Positions 35,266 to 46,450 are shown, counted from the first letter of the stretch. The stretch: 64,000 bases of DNA from Ulota crispa (GCA_963920765.1 OY987242.1:28296002-28360001), one strand, 5' to 3'. Notes: generated by a model not told the origin, from the letters alone. Program-made: numbers and translations.

Positions 35266-36582
35266 TCATCCAGTTACATTTCTGATGGCTTGAGCTCCTC
35301 GTTTCATCAGTGTGGCTTTTTGAGCGGGTGAAGCTCCAATTGAGTGCTGCTCCACTTCAATGTGGTATGAATCAGCCTCACGTACATGTATGGAACTAGA
35401 TCGTCCCATCTTTCCCTCCATAAGTTTCTTCATCCCTCCTCTGCCAAAGTTGGTCTTCAATGGTGTCTTTGTAGATGAATCATGAAGCTTGCCGTCAATG
35501 AATTCAACGATGCCATCTTTCAAGGCTTCGTCGCACTCTGTGCAGTCTCGAAGACGATGCTTGCCATCTTGCTCGCTCTTGTCACACCATATACATCTCC
35601 AAGGAAGTACCCTCCCTCCATCAGATGGCTGTGACGATGAAGAAGAGCCAGATGCCTGAAACTTCCTCAACTCAATAAACTCCACCTTCAGCTCTTTGAA
35701 ACTCTTGATGAGTTCTTCAAGAGCATTACCTTCGTTGATTTTGGTGGTCTTCAAGATAGACCCTGGAGTTGTTGATGATGATGGTGCAAAAGATACTTTG
35801 GGACTTTTTGGAACTGAAATTGGATTAGTGTCTACTCCTGCTCCAAATCCTCTTGACCTTACACATTGTTGTTTGGCCAACAAGGTCACGGTCTCTTCCA
35901 CCCTTCTCCAATCGGTGGTAAAACCACCTTCTGTGGTACGATCTCCAAGAAGTAGAAGAAGTCTATCCTCCAATGCAGCATCAGCTGCTTGAAGGAAAAG
36001 CTCTGCCTTCCTGGTGTTAAGGAGGCGTCTCTCAATCATGGGTAACTGAGAAAACTTCTTCTCAAAAGCCTTCAGCAGCTCATGAGCACCCATGTTGTCT
36101 CCTGGCCGCTGCTCCACCCATTCTAGAAAAGATCTTCTGGTCATCCTTTCCGTGTCCTCGTCAAAGTACTCGTCACGCAGACACTTAGCAAAGGCAATCC
36201 AAGTGTGAACTCCTTTGCGGATCTCTCGCACACGGTCACAAATGTCAGGCACAACTGCCATGTCGAAGGTAGTCATCATTCGATTTTCATCAACTTGATG
36301 CACCTCCATCTCGCAAACATAGGCTCGCAAAAACTTTGTTATGTTCTTGCCGTCAAACCTACCAGTCTTCACAACAACAGCTTTCAATGCCTCGGTGGCT
36401 ACTTGACCACCCTGGTTGGCTCGATGTTGCTCCATGAATATGGCCAATGCTCCTAGGAGATCCTCCATTGGCATCTGAGGTCCACCAACACCTCTGGTAG
36501 TGGCGCTTGGAACCTCTCGAGGCAAATCAGCTCCACCGGCACCACCGGTATTGGCGCCGAAAGCCTCGTTACTGTCTCCCAT
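35266..36582 (-). CDS. gag of the gypsy element
   Basis: An open frame of 438 codons starts MGDSNEAFGANTGGAGG, 50 bp inside the 5' LTR. The middle is helical and capsid-like (FLRAYVCEMEVHQVDENRMM, then a DRVREIRKG segment). Near residue 335 a Cys/His motif CIWCDKSEQDGKHRLRDC (C-x2-C-x8-H-x4-C) resembles a retroviral zinc knuckle with a long spacing. It would form the cytoplasmic particle and bind element RNA. The frame ends at a TGA, after which the same frame continues toward protease, so the TGA may be a mutation of an Arg or Trp codon or a read-through point. Confidence 0.85.
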   Translation of the reverse strand: MGDSNEAFGANTGGAGGADLPREVPSATTRGVGGPQMPMEDLLGALAIFMEQHRANQGGQVATEALKAVVVKTGRFDGKNITKFLRAYVCEMEVHQVDENRMMTTFDMAVVPDICDRVREIRKGVHTWIAFAKCLRDEYFDEDTERMTRRSFLEWVEQRPGDNMGAHELLKAFEKKFSQLPMIERRLLNTRKAELFLQAADAALEDRLLLLLGDRTTEGGFTTDWRRVEETVTLLAKQQCVRSRGFGAGVDTNPISVPKSPKVSFAPSSSTTPGSILKTTKINEGNALEELIKSFKELKVEFIELRKFQASGSSSSSQPSDGGRVLPWRCIWCDKSEQDGKHRLRDCTECDEALKDGIVEFIDGKLHDSSTKTPLKTNFGRGGMKKLMEGKMGRSSSIHVREADSYHIEVEQHSIGASPAQKATLMKRGAQAIRNVTG

Positions 36583-36612
36583 ATCAACAAATGCAATAAT
36601 CGCCCCAAAGCT

Positions 36613-36630
36613 CTCTCAGTGGAAGCACCA
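36613..36630 (-). other. Primer-binding site of the gypsy element
   Basis: Two bases after the LTR the minus strand reads TGGTGCTTCCACTGAG. It begins with TGG, which pairs with a tRNA 3' CCA. It is not the common initiator-Met site (TGGTATCAGAGC), and I cannot name the primer tRNA. Confidence 0.65.
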
Positions 36631-36632
36631 AA

Positions 36633-38791
36633 TGTCGGGTTGAGAGGAGCGCGCCTTGAGAATACGCAGGGTGTCTTGCTGCGATCGTGCGTTGCCGACT
36701 GAAAACGTTGTCAATCTTGATTTTCTCTTCAAATCTTCAGTCTTCAGTCTTCCGTTGGCCTGTTCTGTGGCTGGCTCTAAGGGTATAAGGGTCAAAGTAG
36801 GGATAAGAGCCCACTGGATACGGGACGGGTAGATCGGGACAGCAGACACGAGCTGCCGTCCGTATGACGGGATCCTAAAATCAAATTTACGATCTGCTGG
36901 CCAAAACTCCAGATCATGAGAACAGAGCAAGTCTCGACCATGTGGGTGATCAATCCCACTTCGTCACCACGACAATAAATGGGGTTAAGTTTGGTTTAAC
37001 CCAAACTGCCCGCAACAAAGTTTACAAAACAGAATGGAAATGAATTGACAAACGAGCCTCCAAAACCGGCTAGGAATAACAAAGTCACATCCCACACATA
37101 CATAAAAAATAAACCCAAAACATTCCTCTTGAAATCTTCATATCTTCAGATCTTCAAGTCTTCATGTCTTCAAGTTTTCAAGTCTTCATGTTTTAATAAA
37201 AACAATGGGGAAAATCACAAATAACAAGTCCTAGAAAAGGCAGCAACCTTCTATCTAATGCCACAGATGGCTCAAAGATTCAAATGCTAAGTGTAATAGC
37301 AATTTGAAAAGCTCTCCTAACCTTCTAACATCCCTCTAAATTTCAACTCAATCTAAGATACTGTCCAAAAGTTATGCGAGTTCAAAGTAGAGGCTCTTCT
37401 TCCTCTTTACAAACTAAACACTGCCTCTAAAAACCTCTATAACTTTTGTTCTATACATCACCCATAAAAACGTGATATCAATTTAGAAAGATGATATCAT
37501 TGGCTACAATCCGTAAATTTTTCACTTCAAAATAAAACTCTGTCCAAAAGTTCTAGTCAATCAAAATGTGGGTCTCAATTTTTTAGAGAGCACCCAAACT
37601 CCCAACTTCTACCCACTATAACTTCTTCAATAAAACTCCAAATGAAATGATTAAAGACAATTCAAAAAGCTATGACAACAAACTGCCATTCCTAAAAATT
37701 TGAGAAGGAAATTTCATACCGTCCAAAAGTTGTAGCTCTTCAAAGTCTCAGCCCTTTCCTAAGAAAAGGGCAGCCACCTCCAAACCTTCACACCTCCATA
37801 ACTTTCTTGTCCAAGCTTCAAATCTCAAATTTAAGGACTTTCTAGAAAGCCAAGACTAAGATAAACACCCTTTCCAAATCTTGTTGCAAAATAATATACA
37901 GATCATAAGTTATGGCTTGTCGAAGTCTCAGCCTTTCTTCATAGTTTGGCTTTTTGACTCCAAAATTCAAACACTCATAACTTTTGCATCACAACTTCAA
38001 ATCAAGCTTGCAAACTCATTTTAGAAAGGTAATCACACAAAGAACAACCTCCTCAAATTTCAATTCAAAATCACGTATACACAGAAAAAAATCTCACATC
38101 AAAGTTTCGGGATTTTTCCCCTTCTTCTCAACAACACTCATACACTAACTTCCAACAACTAAGGGATCTTTCCTCCACAATTTCGACCCTATCTAACGTA
38201 GGGAGGTGGGGCACATCAGCCCATGCCCTCCCTATCCTAACCCCACCATAGATGCCAAACCCTTTCTCCTTTCACACCTTTCCTATTGACTTCTAAACCC
38301 TTAGTATTTTTATTCAAACAAAGGCAAAATATATGAGCCTTCCAAAACATCTAGATAAACATATGAAAATGATTAAATTACAAAATAAATGCCATCGTAA
38401 AGTGGCCACGTGCCCTTGCAAGCATATAATAGCGTCAAACGCTTGTCTTCAGTCGCCAAGTCGTGGACTTGGTTGGCTGGAGAAGCGGTCGTCTCTGGTC
38501 GCCCACCGGTCCGGGTTCGAATCCCATCGGGCTCGTCAAGCGGTGATGGCGGCTCACGACTTGGCAGCTAGTGAGGCAGGAAATTGGCCCAGCCAACCCG
38601 CTACCTACCCCCCTGAGCTGTGCATGTGACAAGACGGCGCAGCGCACTGGAATCTATGGCCGCTGCGCTGTCACCAAACCGTGGTCCTCACCACGACCAC
38701 CCCTTTTGCCTCAACTGTTGATTTATTGAAATCAACACAAACATAAACATATAACGAGTATCTACATGATGGAGATATCTCCATCAGGACA
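36633..38791 (-). repeat. 5' LTR of the gypsy element
   Basis: The upstream LTR in coding orientation, starting TGTCCTGATGG at 38,791 and ending CCCGACA at 36,633. Differences from the other LTR seen by eye: a C/T near 38,247, an A/G near 38,503, one extra C near 38,612 and a G/A at 38,788. It would supply the promoter; TATTATATGC on the minus strand near 38,424-38,434 is the best TATA-like sequence. Confidence 0.95.
38514..38524 (+). promoter_or_regulatory. tRNA-like pol III B box inside the LTR (also at 30,105-30,115)
   Basis: GGTTCGAATCC matches the RNA polymerase III B-box consensus exactly. About 40 bp upstream, TTGGCTGGAGAAGCGG (38,473-38,488) loosely resembles an A box. Both lie between the inverted repeats GCCAAGTCGTG and CACGACTTGGC. 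The orientation is antisense to the retrotransposon. It may be a captured tRNA or SINE fragment. Transcription is not shown. Confidence 0.5.
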
Positions 38792-38795
38792 ACGT

Positions 38796-40428
38796 TTGGT
38801 GGGTAGAATTTAGTAATTGCAATGCTTTGTGATGATGGTGTATTACATCCAGGTATTAGGGGGACTAGGGGGTGCACATGTATCATACACGGCATTGGCA
38901 CAAGCTTACTCCTTACGATATTATTTCTATCGTCTGTCCCTCCGTGTTTTGAGTTTGAGGGCTGGTTTTCATATAAGTACGCATTGCAGCCTTCAGAGCT
39001 CAACCTTGCAATCACTAATGGTCATGCTAAGTGGACACCATTGAGTTCAGAGGAGCTGCTGTCGTGGTTTGGAATTTTGATGTTGATGGGGCTCAAGGAA
39101 TTCCCACACACTAGGTGTTACTGGAATTGCTTGCCTTTTTCAACTACCCCCTCATCTCAGAGGCAATGCAGTGGAAGATATTCAAGGCTACTATCCGCTG
39201 CTTGCATATGGTAAACAATGACAAAGTTACTTTGGACCTATCAGACCCGTCATTTGACAAATTGCCAAAGTTCGGTGGTTGTGTGAAGTGTTTGTTGTGA
39301 TGTCCAAGAGCCTGTACAACAATGAGAGGGTCTTCACCATGGACAAAATAATGATCCTATATAAGGGCAGGTTTTGCTCCATACGGCAGTACATGAAAGC
39401 TAAACTTGTGAAATTTGGCGTGAAGGTGTAGGCTACAGCAAACTCACAAAGCAGGTATGGTAAATTCTCACTCCAGTGTACTCTTTTCCTTCTTGCTTGA
39501 TGCTATTCTTGTTTTCTTCTATGCATACTTCAACCATGCTTGCGTGTTACTGAAGCCCTTTGTTTTGTGGAAAGTTCATTACAAACATCATTGTATGCCT
39601 GGGTGCAAACAAGGTATGTATGGAGGGCAACTCTGTTGGAGAAGATGCGGTGTTGACCGCACTTATTGGCCTGGAAGGGCGTGGCCACGTTGTCATCACA
39701 GACAACTTTTTCACTTCACCACGGCTCTTTCTAGAGCTTATGAAGCATGGCTTCTGGGCCACAAGAACATGCCAAAAAACTAGGAAGGGCTTTCCTACCA
39801 GTTTAGCTAGATTTGCCAACACCGACCTACCTGAATAAGGTCACTTGGTTGTGAAGATGCATTGCAGCCGTTCCATGGCCGCAATTTGTTGGATGGATGC
39901 TAAACCTATATTCTTGTTGTCTATTGCGTGTGATCCCATAAGTAAGGATTCTTATGCAGGGCGCTGGGTGGGGCAAGAGCAAGTTCTATTCCTGACTTTG
40001 CCAATTCTCATGCAATATCAAGCTGGGATGCAAGGGATCGATGTTGTTGATCAACAACGCCAAGAGTACACCACCCAGCTGCACTCCCATAGGTGGTGAC
40101 ATTACCTGTTTATGTTCATACTAGATTTGCAACTACTAAATGCATACATTTTTTATGCTGTAGATTGTTGTGCTATGGGGTTTCCACTCTGTTCACGTAG
40201 CCAGTGGCAATATGTAGTGGCTGAGGATCTCATTGCCCTAGATTGAATTCTGGCCACATCCAAGGCCCCATACGGAACTTGGCACGTGGAGGCATTCATT
40301 ACATTTTTGGCCACCCCACCATGCAACGGCGGTGTGTTGTGTGCCAAAGCGGAACTCGGCGAATGCGTCCAGGGTGTGGTGGGATGTTTCAGTGCAACAG
40401 GGCTTGCTTTCGGGCCGTTCATACCTAG
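38796..40428 (+). pseudogene. C-terminal half of the piggyBac transposase pseudogene
   Basis: The core resumes after the gypsy element. In order: SSEELLSWFGILMLMGLKEF (38.9-39.1 kb), FKATIRCLHMVNN, MDKIMILYKGRFCSIRQYM (39.34 kb), VKFGVKV then TAG where piggyBac has Trp, a probable 101-bp intron (39,455-39,555; GTATGG..TGAAG), GLEGRGHVVITDNFFTSPRL with catalytic Asp in DNFFTS (39.7 kb), GIDVVDQQRQEY with the third catalytic Asp (40.04 kb), and a C-terminal Cys-rich finger CVVCQSGTRRMRPGC..CNRACF (40.34-40.42 kb). Two or three frame changes and several stops break it. The enzyme cuts and pastes at TTAA sites. Confidence 0.85.
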
Positions 40429-41632
40429 CGCAGGTACAAAGCATACATGCAAGCGGCTGCAATGTAGTTTGCCCTTCTTGTGATTTGGTTGCAGACCGGA
40501 GTTGGAGTGTGCATCCATATCCGGAAGTTATTACTAGAAGGACTACCAATTTGAATTGTCCTTGAGCCTAACAGGTCTTTTGATCTTGGTGCTTCTCTGG
40601 AAGCAAGGTACTTTGTTGCGAGGGAGTTGCCGTTTATTATTAGATGTTGATATCCGTTTTTGAGTGGAGTTTAGACTTTTGATGGATATGCTGGAAGGTT
40701 GGAATCGCGGCTAGTAAGTATTGGAGGTTGGAATTGAGGCTAGTAAGTACCGGAGGTTGGAAGCTCAGTTTGTTCTGCACCAAGACATTCTCAGTTGTCT
40801 TCCCAAGTGTGAAGCTGCAGGCTCCACAATTTTGTAGACAACTCAACATAAAAAGTTGTAGACAACGGATCTCAAGTGTAGTAGTTGAGTTTTTGTAGAA
40901 ATGCTATTGCCTAGGTTGTGAATTTGCCAACAATGTATCCTCAATATTATAAATCGATATGGGCAAATAGCAAAACTCCATTTCACTTTACGCAACATGA
41001 CCTTCAGTTTTCAAGGCACCGTCTCTACATCTTGAACATTGTGTCCGTGGCAGTTACCTTGGTCCCCAAGTCGGAAGCATTGGTGCTAGGATTTCTCAAC
41101 AAAATTTGTTGAGCTCTCGCCAAGCCAATGCCTCACCGTATTGCTAGCTTGGCTAATGACCCCCTTTTGTACGCAAACTTGCAGCTAATGTTCTTTGTGC
41201 ATGTAGCCGTATTGAGAATGAGCCTGGCGCACCTTTGGGTGGCCCAACGCTGCCTTAGTAGCCATTTCCGATGCAAATTGTAGATGCCTAGCTCCAAAAT
41301 CAAAGGCTAGAATTTTCCAGAGAGTGCGCGTTCCTGTTCCAGACCTCCCACCAAAGCAATTCTCCTATAAACCAGATTTGCAATTTTGAGAAATTGTTAT
41401 TGCTCACATTACGTTAAGGCGGAGGTGCATGAATTGGTTTTCCCATTTGAACTACACAATGCGCAAGTGAAAGCTCCCCCCAAAATTCTGCCGTGATCGT
41501 GAACATACATTGCTTCAATCCATGCAGTTCAAATCATGAATTCAGCAATGTCAAGCGTGTCCTTAAATTTGGCTACGACAGCTATAGAAAGCTACGGTCT
41601 GGTACCTGCAAATCCCAAGGGCTGTTCAAGGG
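40429..41632. other. Non-coding 3' part of the piggyBac element
   Basis: After the Cys-rich finger no recognisable coding remains up to the right end. A short ~34-bp repeat with GGAGGTTGGAA..GGCTAGTAAGTA occurs about two and a half times at 40,690-40,770. Confidence 0.5.
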
Positions 41633-42274
41633 TTAAGGGTTAACTTACATGCAGTTAGTAGCTGCCGCATTGCTCTTGCACTCATAGGAGCTGCTGACTT
41701 AGCTAGAGGTAATTCCGCCTCGTGGGTTCTCTGAGGCGAGTACAAAGTGCAGCCTTTATGACCGTGTTAGAGATTCCTATATCTGTTATCCAAGATGTCT
41801 TATAATTGTGGGGCAAAGCAGCAACGCCCAGGTGCTCCAAAAACAAAATAACTTATGTCAAGCACAGTCAGGGGACACTAATGGCGCCGCAGTCTCATCT
41901 GGCAACCCTTTTCATCCCTCAATTGTGCAACTCTGAATTACCAAAAATATTTATGCACACTACCTTACTTTACTTGGACTGCTTGGACGGATTGTTTACA
42001 CAGATTTTTTTTGCAAGGTGTGGTTGAGTGCTGGTGAGAAATTGCAAGCTAGTGTGCGCGCTAGAAGTTTAGAGGGAGAAGGCCTTGTCAAAGCATTTGT
42101 GACATTGGAAGAGCTTCAGACAAGCGGATAACAACTGTGTCAAGCTCTTTTGAAACTCGTGTGTGTGCTAGCAGCTAGAGATTTGAGTGATTGAGCGCAG
42201 AGCTTGCATTCCTAAGAGCAAGTGTAGCGAGGTGCATTTGCACGATCACCTAACGAGGTTTGGAGGTGAAGAAG

Positions 42275-42418
42275 ATGAAGTATGTGCTTCTTAATGGAGG
42301 TGTGGTGAGTGGGCTTGGAAAGGGGGTCACCGCCAGCAATATCAGCGTCGTGCTCAAGGCTTGTGGCCTTTGGATCACATTGATCAAAATCAATACGCAC
42401 ATTGTCTCACGGCTCTAA
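42275..42418 (+). pseudogene. CTP synthase N-terminal fragment
   Basis: From the ATG at 42,275 the frame reads MKYVLLNGGVVSGLGKGVTA, then SNISVVLKACGLWITLIKIN, and stops at a TAA about 47 codons in. This is the strongly conserved N-terminus of CTP synthase (UTP plus glutamine plus ATP to CTP), including the P-loop GGVVSGLGKG. Similarity ends after IKI, where the enzyme continues with its Mg-binding DPY segment, so only about the first 40 residues are present; the break resembles an exon end. The rest of the ~550-residue enzyme is absent nearby. It is a captured or duplicated gene fragment, not a working gene. Confidence 0.85.
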
Positions 42419-43099
42419 ATTTAGGTCATTTTGTGGGTTGGTGCAGGTGCTGATGCACAGTTGGGTGGATGCATGGTTAGGTGGCTCAAGTTTGGCAAAA
42501 TTCCATGTCCAAAAGACCCTTCTGTGGTTAAGGGATTCAAATTAAAAGCACTTGCCGTGTGTCAACCTTTAATTCTTGCAGGTGGCTTGGTGGTGGAGTG
42601 GCATTGTCAGGCTTTAATGGCCTCTTTGAAATGAGGGTTGCTCATTTATGCAAGGGTCTTGTGCAGCCGTTGATTGCTGCAGAGACGAGCGGCTAGATGG
42701 TGCTAGATTCAAATCAAGCCCAATCATGCTTGTAGGGGGGGGAAATATGGGACTTGCATGGCCGTCAATCTCTAGAGAGACCAGCGGCTGGATAGCACTG
42801 AGGTTCAAATCATGGCGGGTCGTTCACGTGGGAGGTTTAGGATCTTGCTGGGTTGTCGATCGTTGGAGGAACCAGCGGTTGGATGGCGCTAGGGTGAATA
42901 ATCCGCTGGCCGCACTTGGGGTCGGCTTCACTATTGCCACTCTCTTGCATGCTCTGCGCTTTGTGCATGCGTTCTCTGCTCTCTGCTCTCTAAGCCTTGG
43001 TTGTGCAATTCTGTGTTGTTTTGATTTTGTGAATGCAAGTTTGAAATTTCTGTGTGTGCGTTAGTGCAAGCTTTAGGTTGTTAAGGGTTTGGGTCTTCA

Positions 43100-44161
43100 A
43101 TGTCTGACAATAGCGCCAGTGAGGGTGAGATCAAAGGGGATGAGAGGTTTGAGGTTGAAGAGCATGGTAGAGTGAAAGTAGAAAATACCGTGAGTACCTA
43201 GGTCCCTCCTCTGTACGCTAAGGAGCCCACGCTTGTCTTTGACGATAAGTTGCCAGTCTCCAGGAAAATCTTTGAGAGTGTATATGGCCTCTCCAACAAA
43301 GGAAAATCCCCAAAGAAGTTGAAGATAGGGAGAGATTGTACTGAGGCTAAGGTTGAGAGGTGGTTTGGACCGGTGAATGGCAAGAATGCTTACCATTGCC
43401 ACCACAATGATGAGAATGTTTATAGAGAGATTGAAAGGATCTGGATGATTTGTCATCAAAAAACTGTGGTTCAAGGGGTTTGCACCATTAACAAGGCAGA
43501 GGCGCGGGGCTTCACTTGTATGAAGAAAGAGCCTCCTATACTTTTCAATTGGGTAGTTTTTGGAGAGTGGTGTATTCACGACTGAATCAAGAGAGAAGAA
43601 ATGATCGCAAATAATTTTTTTGGTGGAGCAAGGTCTCACTCTGCTCTCACAAGAGGTGTGCTTTTTAACTCCAACAACACCAATCTAAAGACCAAAAGTT
43701 GCGGCATGGAGCACTCTTGGGGTGATAACCTGGAAAGCAGGAAACTAGTCAAGGTTTGGCCTCCTCCTTCTCCGATCAATCGATAGGATTTTGCCACATT
43801 GATCCACGAGTGGTCCACTTTTTTGACGGCCTTGGACGAGGAAGTGACGGCCTTGTCCTCAACTTTGGAGGTGCTTAAGGTCAAGAAGGAACAATGTGCC
43901 TTGGAGCTCATGCGAGTGGATGCTCAATTGGCGGATCGCCAATAGCTTTTCCAAATAACCCTCAAAAAGCTTAATTGCTTAGAAGCAGAGGTGACCTTGA
44001 TGAAGGCTAGCACTATTTCCCTAGTAGAGTGGGAGAGTTTGCCAGAGGGTGCTAATTTGATGAGGAAAGTGGATGCTTAAGCAAGAGTGCTTAAGACTTT
44101 CTCAGAGATGCTGAATGCTGGTGAGGTGGAGCATGTCAAGGCCAATAGTAACTGTGTTACC
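43100..44161 (+). pseudogene. Exon 1: unknown domain plus coiled coil
   Basis: The conserved-looking part is VFDDKLPVSRKIFESVYGLS, KVERWFGPVNGKNAYHCHHN, IWMICHQKTVVQGVCTINKA and ILFNWVVFGEWCIHD, with several Cys, His and Trp that could bind metal. From about 43,810 onward heptad-like Leu/Ala spacing (FLTALDEEVTALSSTLEVLK and following) predicts a coiled coil. It ends at NCVTK before a GTAATA donor. Confidence 0.5.
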
Positions 44162-44504
44162 AAGTAATAGGTGTCAATTAATTCCACAAAAATTCCAACA
44201 TGGCAATCAAATATACTCCAAGTCATGGACCACATTTCAACTGATTCCCGCTATTTTTGATGATGCTTTTGAATGATTCCCCATTTAACCCTCCTAGTTC
44301 TAACATGCCAAAATGTGACCATGAAATGGGTCACCAAATAGAATGTGTATGATATAGGCTATGAAAAATTGTGATTAGTTTTAAATTTTGAGATTTTTTC
44401 ACCTCCTATTATTTTAACAAAGTCACCTTTGTTTTGATTTTTCATCCAATACAAAATGGCCATTTAAACATCTAGATGCATATACGAATTCATACTAAAC
44501 ATAG

Positions 44505-44609
44505 TCTTATGCATAGGACAAGTCTAAGTCTTGTGCATAGGATAGCTCCAAATCTTGTGCATAGGATAGCTCCAAATCTTGTGCATAGGATATCTCCAAA
44601 TCTTGTGCT
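44505..44609. repeat. 26-bp tandem repeat, four copies
   Basis: AAATCTTGTGCATAGGATAGCTCC and variants repeat with a 26-bp period within the putative intron between exons 1 and 2 of the zinc-finger pseudogene. Confidence 0.85.
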
Positions 44610-44650
44610 CTAATGCCATTTGTTAGAGTACTGCCTAAGATAGAATTGCA

Positions 44651-45090
44651 GAGTCCAATACATTCATTCTGCCTTAAGTGCACAAACTACAATCTTGGAA
44701 AAGTTTGAAGTCCTGCATTGGCAAAAGGAAGCTGTGAAGTGCAAGCTCAAAATCTTGCAGGTTAGCCGTGAGTTGTTGGTTCTACTTCCACGACTAGTGC
44801 ATTCTGGTATTGCTGATGGCAGTACACTTGATAGAATTGTAGATTGCTGTCTTGTTTCTCAACCTTGTGCTTTTTGTGGTAAAACATTTTGGCCTGAGTG
44901 GAATTGTAAGATAGCATTTTGTAGACATAGTTACCATTCTTGGTGTGCTAATGCACATTTTTCAAGTTCTACAAGATGTTGTCTCAAGGATTGTGGCCTA
45001 GAAATGCACCCTAGTTGGTGGTTTCAATCTGGTTATAAAGTAGTGAAGGTTGGAAGACAAGAAATTGCTTCCACCGTCTCAAATGAAGAA
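44651..45090 (+). pseudogene. Exon 2: RING-like zinc finger
   Basis: After a helical part (ALSAQTTILEKFEVLHWQKE) comes CAFCGKTFWPEWNCKIAFCR, HSYHSWCANAHFSS and CCLKDCGLEMHPSWW. The pattern C-x2-C, C, H-x2-H-x2-C, C-x3-C is RING/PHD-like with H-x2-H in the middle. It is open without a stop and ends at a GTGAGT donor. RING-type fingers mediate protein contacts or ubiquitin transfer; no function is asserted. Confidence 0.6.
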
Positions 45091-45102
45091 GGTGAGTTTT
45101 GA

Positions 45103-46450
45103 AAAACCTATCCATGTCATTTTGGGTACTTAGATTGCATATGTTTTTGCTAGAAGGTAGTTAATTTGTGTTTTGTCTCATTTTCTAAGTTTGGGAAGGA
45201 ATTAAGGTTCCTTTCATTAAATGGTTTTGTAAATATATTAGAAGAGTGGTTATTCATTTAGGGTCTTTTTGCAAGTACTTCAAGCTATAACACTTTATTT
45301 TTATTAGTGTATTTTTAAACATGGCAATAGTTTAGGTACTGAATTGTGTTTGAGCATATATTGTTGATCTTCTACTTCTTTTACAAGCTTGTTTCCTACG
45401 GGTTTGGGTACTTCTAGTGGTTTTTGTTTTGGGTCACCTTCTTCTTATGAACTTGAAGGCTATTAAGCCTTGGAGTAATGAGATGTTCATGGTTTGAAGG
45501 ATTTTAATTGTCATTTGATCAGATTTGTTGAACTACTAGGTTGTTTAGGTCCCTTCAATTTTAGGTCGTTGTCTTTGAAGGTTCTAAATTTTGCTTTGGG
45601 TTTAGGGTGTTCATAATTTAATGCTTGTTTACATACTACAATGTATTTTATTTTAAATTTGTTGAAGCTTTAGGTGGTTTAGAACTTCTAATTACATGTC
45701 AAGATACTTGGAGGTACTTAATTCTAGGTTGCTCTTACAATTTTCATGTTAAAGTTTTGTAGGGTTATGTTTAAATACATTGTGAGTAACTAAAGGTACT
45801 CAATACTTGATTCATCTTTGTTTTTTGACTTGAGGGTCTAGCAGGTGAAGTAAATCCATTTTTTGGGTAATTTGAGTATGTTCACTCTATTTCTGATTGC
45901 AAAAGTGGAAAGGTTGAAGGTGATTATTCCTTTGATGGCAAATGTTTTGACTTCTAGGTTGATTCAGCCTTTTGATAATAGTTGTAGGTACTTGTAGCAT
46001 TTTAAAACTTATTTGATCACGTATTACTGAACCATGAGGCATGCTATTCCTGGATCATTTCATCTTTTGTGATTTACAAGTATTGAATCCCAGTTTCATT
46101 ATTGTATTTGGATTTTGAAGGTGTATTGGGCTGCTTGGTTTGATTAAATTGTACTTGAAGCATCTTTAATACGCTTTTACTACAGGAGTTCTACTTAGAA
46201 GGTGGTCACCTATTGATATGTTGTTTAAACCTTGTTATATAGTAGAATGTTAAGATCATCTGCTTTTGTGGATGTTCTATGTATGTTCCATATTGATAAC
46301 TCCAAATCAGATATCATATTGATGTTTTCTGGGACCTACATGTTCTTAGGGGCTATTTGGTTACATTTCTTTGTAGTGGCAATGCTTGATGATAAATACA
46401 ATGTACATATGCTAGAGTTCACTAACTCATTTTTATTTTCTTCTTTTTAG
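45103..46450. other. Probable intron, no other feature
   Basis: T-rich on the plus strand, many stops in all frames, ending in a pyrimidine tract and CTTTTTAG. It fits an intron of the plus-strand zinc-finger pseudogene. Confidence 0.45.

Larger units (their letters stand above)
28224..38791 (-). mobile_element. Ty3/gypsy LTR retrotransposon, 10.6 kb, recent insertion
   Basis: Two direct LTRs of about 2.16 kb (28,224-30,381 and 36,633-38,791) enclose gag, protease, reverse transcriptase, RNase H and integrase regions read on the minus strand. Integrase follows RT/RNase H, the Ty3/gypsy order. LTR ends in coding orientation are TGT..ACA, and ACGT flanks both sides (28,220-28,223 and 38,792-38,795). 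Reading the LTRs side by side I found only three substitutions and one added C. The element sits inside the piggyBac transposase gene, about 25 bp from the CACTA element. The coding frame carries several stops despite the young LTRs, so this copy is probably non-autonomous. Confidence 0.95.
22468..41632 (+). mobile_element. piggyBac-type DNA transposon, split by CACTA and gypsy insertions
   Basis: The left end is TTAA (22,464-22,467) followed by CCCCTAAACGGCC; the right end is the inverted CCCTTGAACAGCC (complement of GGCTGTTCAAGGG ending at 41,632) followed by TTAA (41,633-41,636). The first 19 bases match at 13 positions, most differences being transitions. TTAA duplication and CCC ends are piggyBac hallmarks. 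Inside is a transposase pseudogene in two halves: 23.7-25.1 kb and 38.8-40.4 kb. Between them are a CACTA element (25,096-28,195) and a gypsy element (28,224-38,791). Without these the element would be about 5.5 kb. A second copy of the left end sits at 22,235, so the true outer end could be there. Confidence 0.7.

Noticed and set aside
42648-43064. 138-codon plus-strand frame between the CTP synthase fragment and the zinc-finger pseudogene
   Set aside because: Repeats of a GAGACCAGCGGCTGGAT-like unit, no recognisable domain; probably non-coding duplicated sequence.
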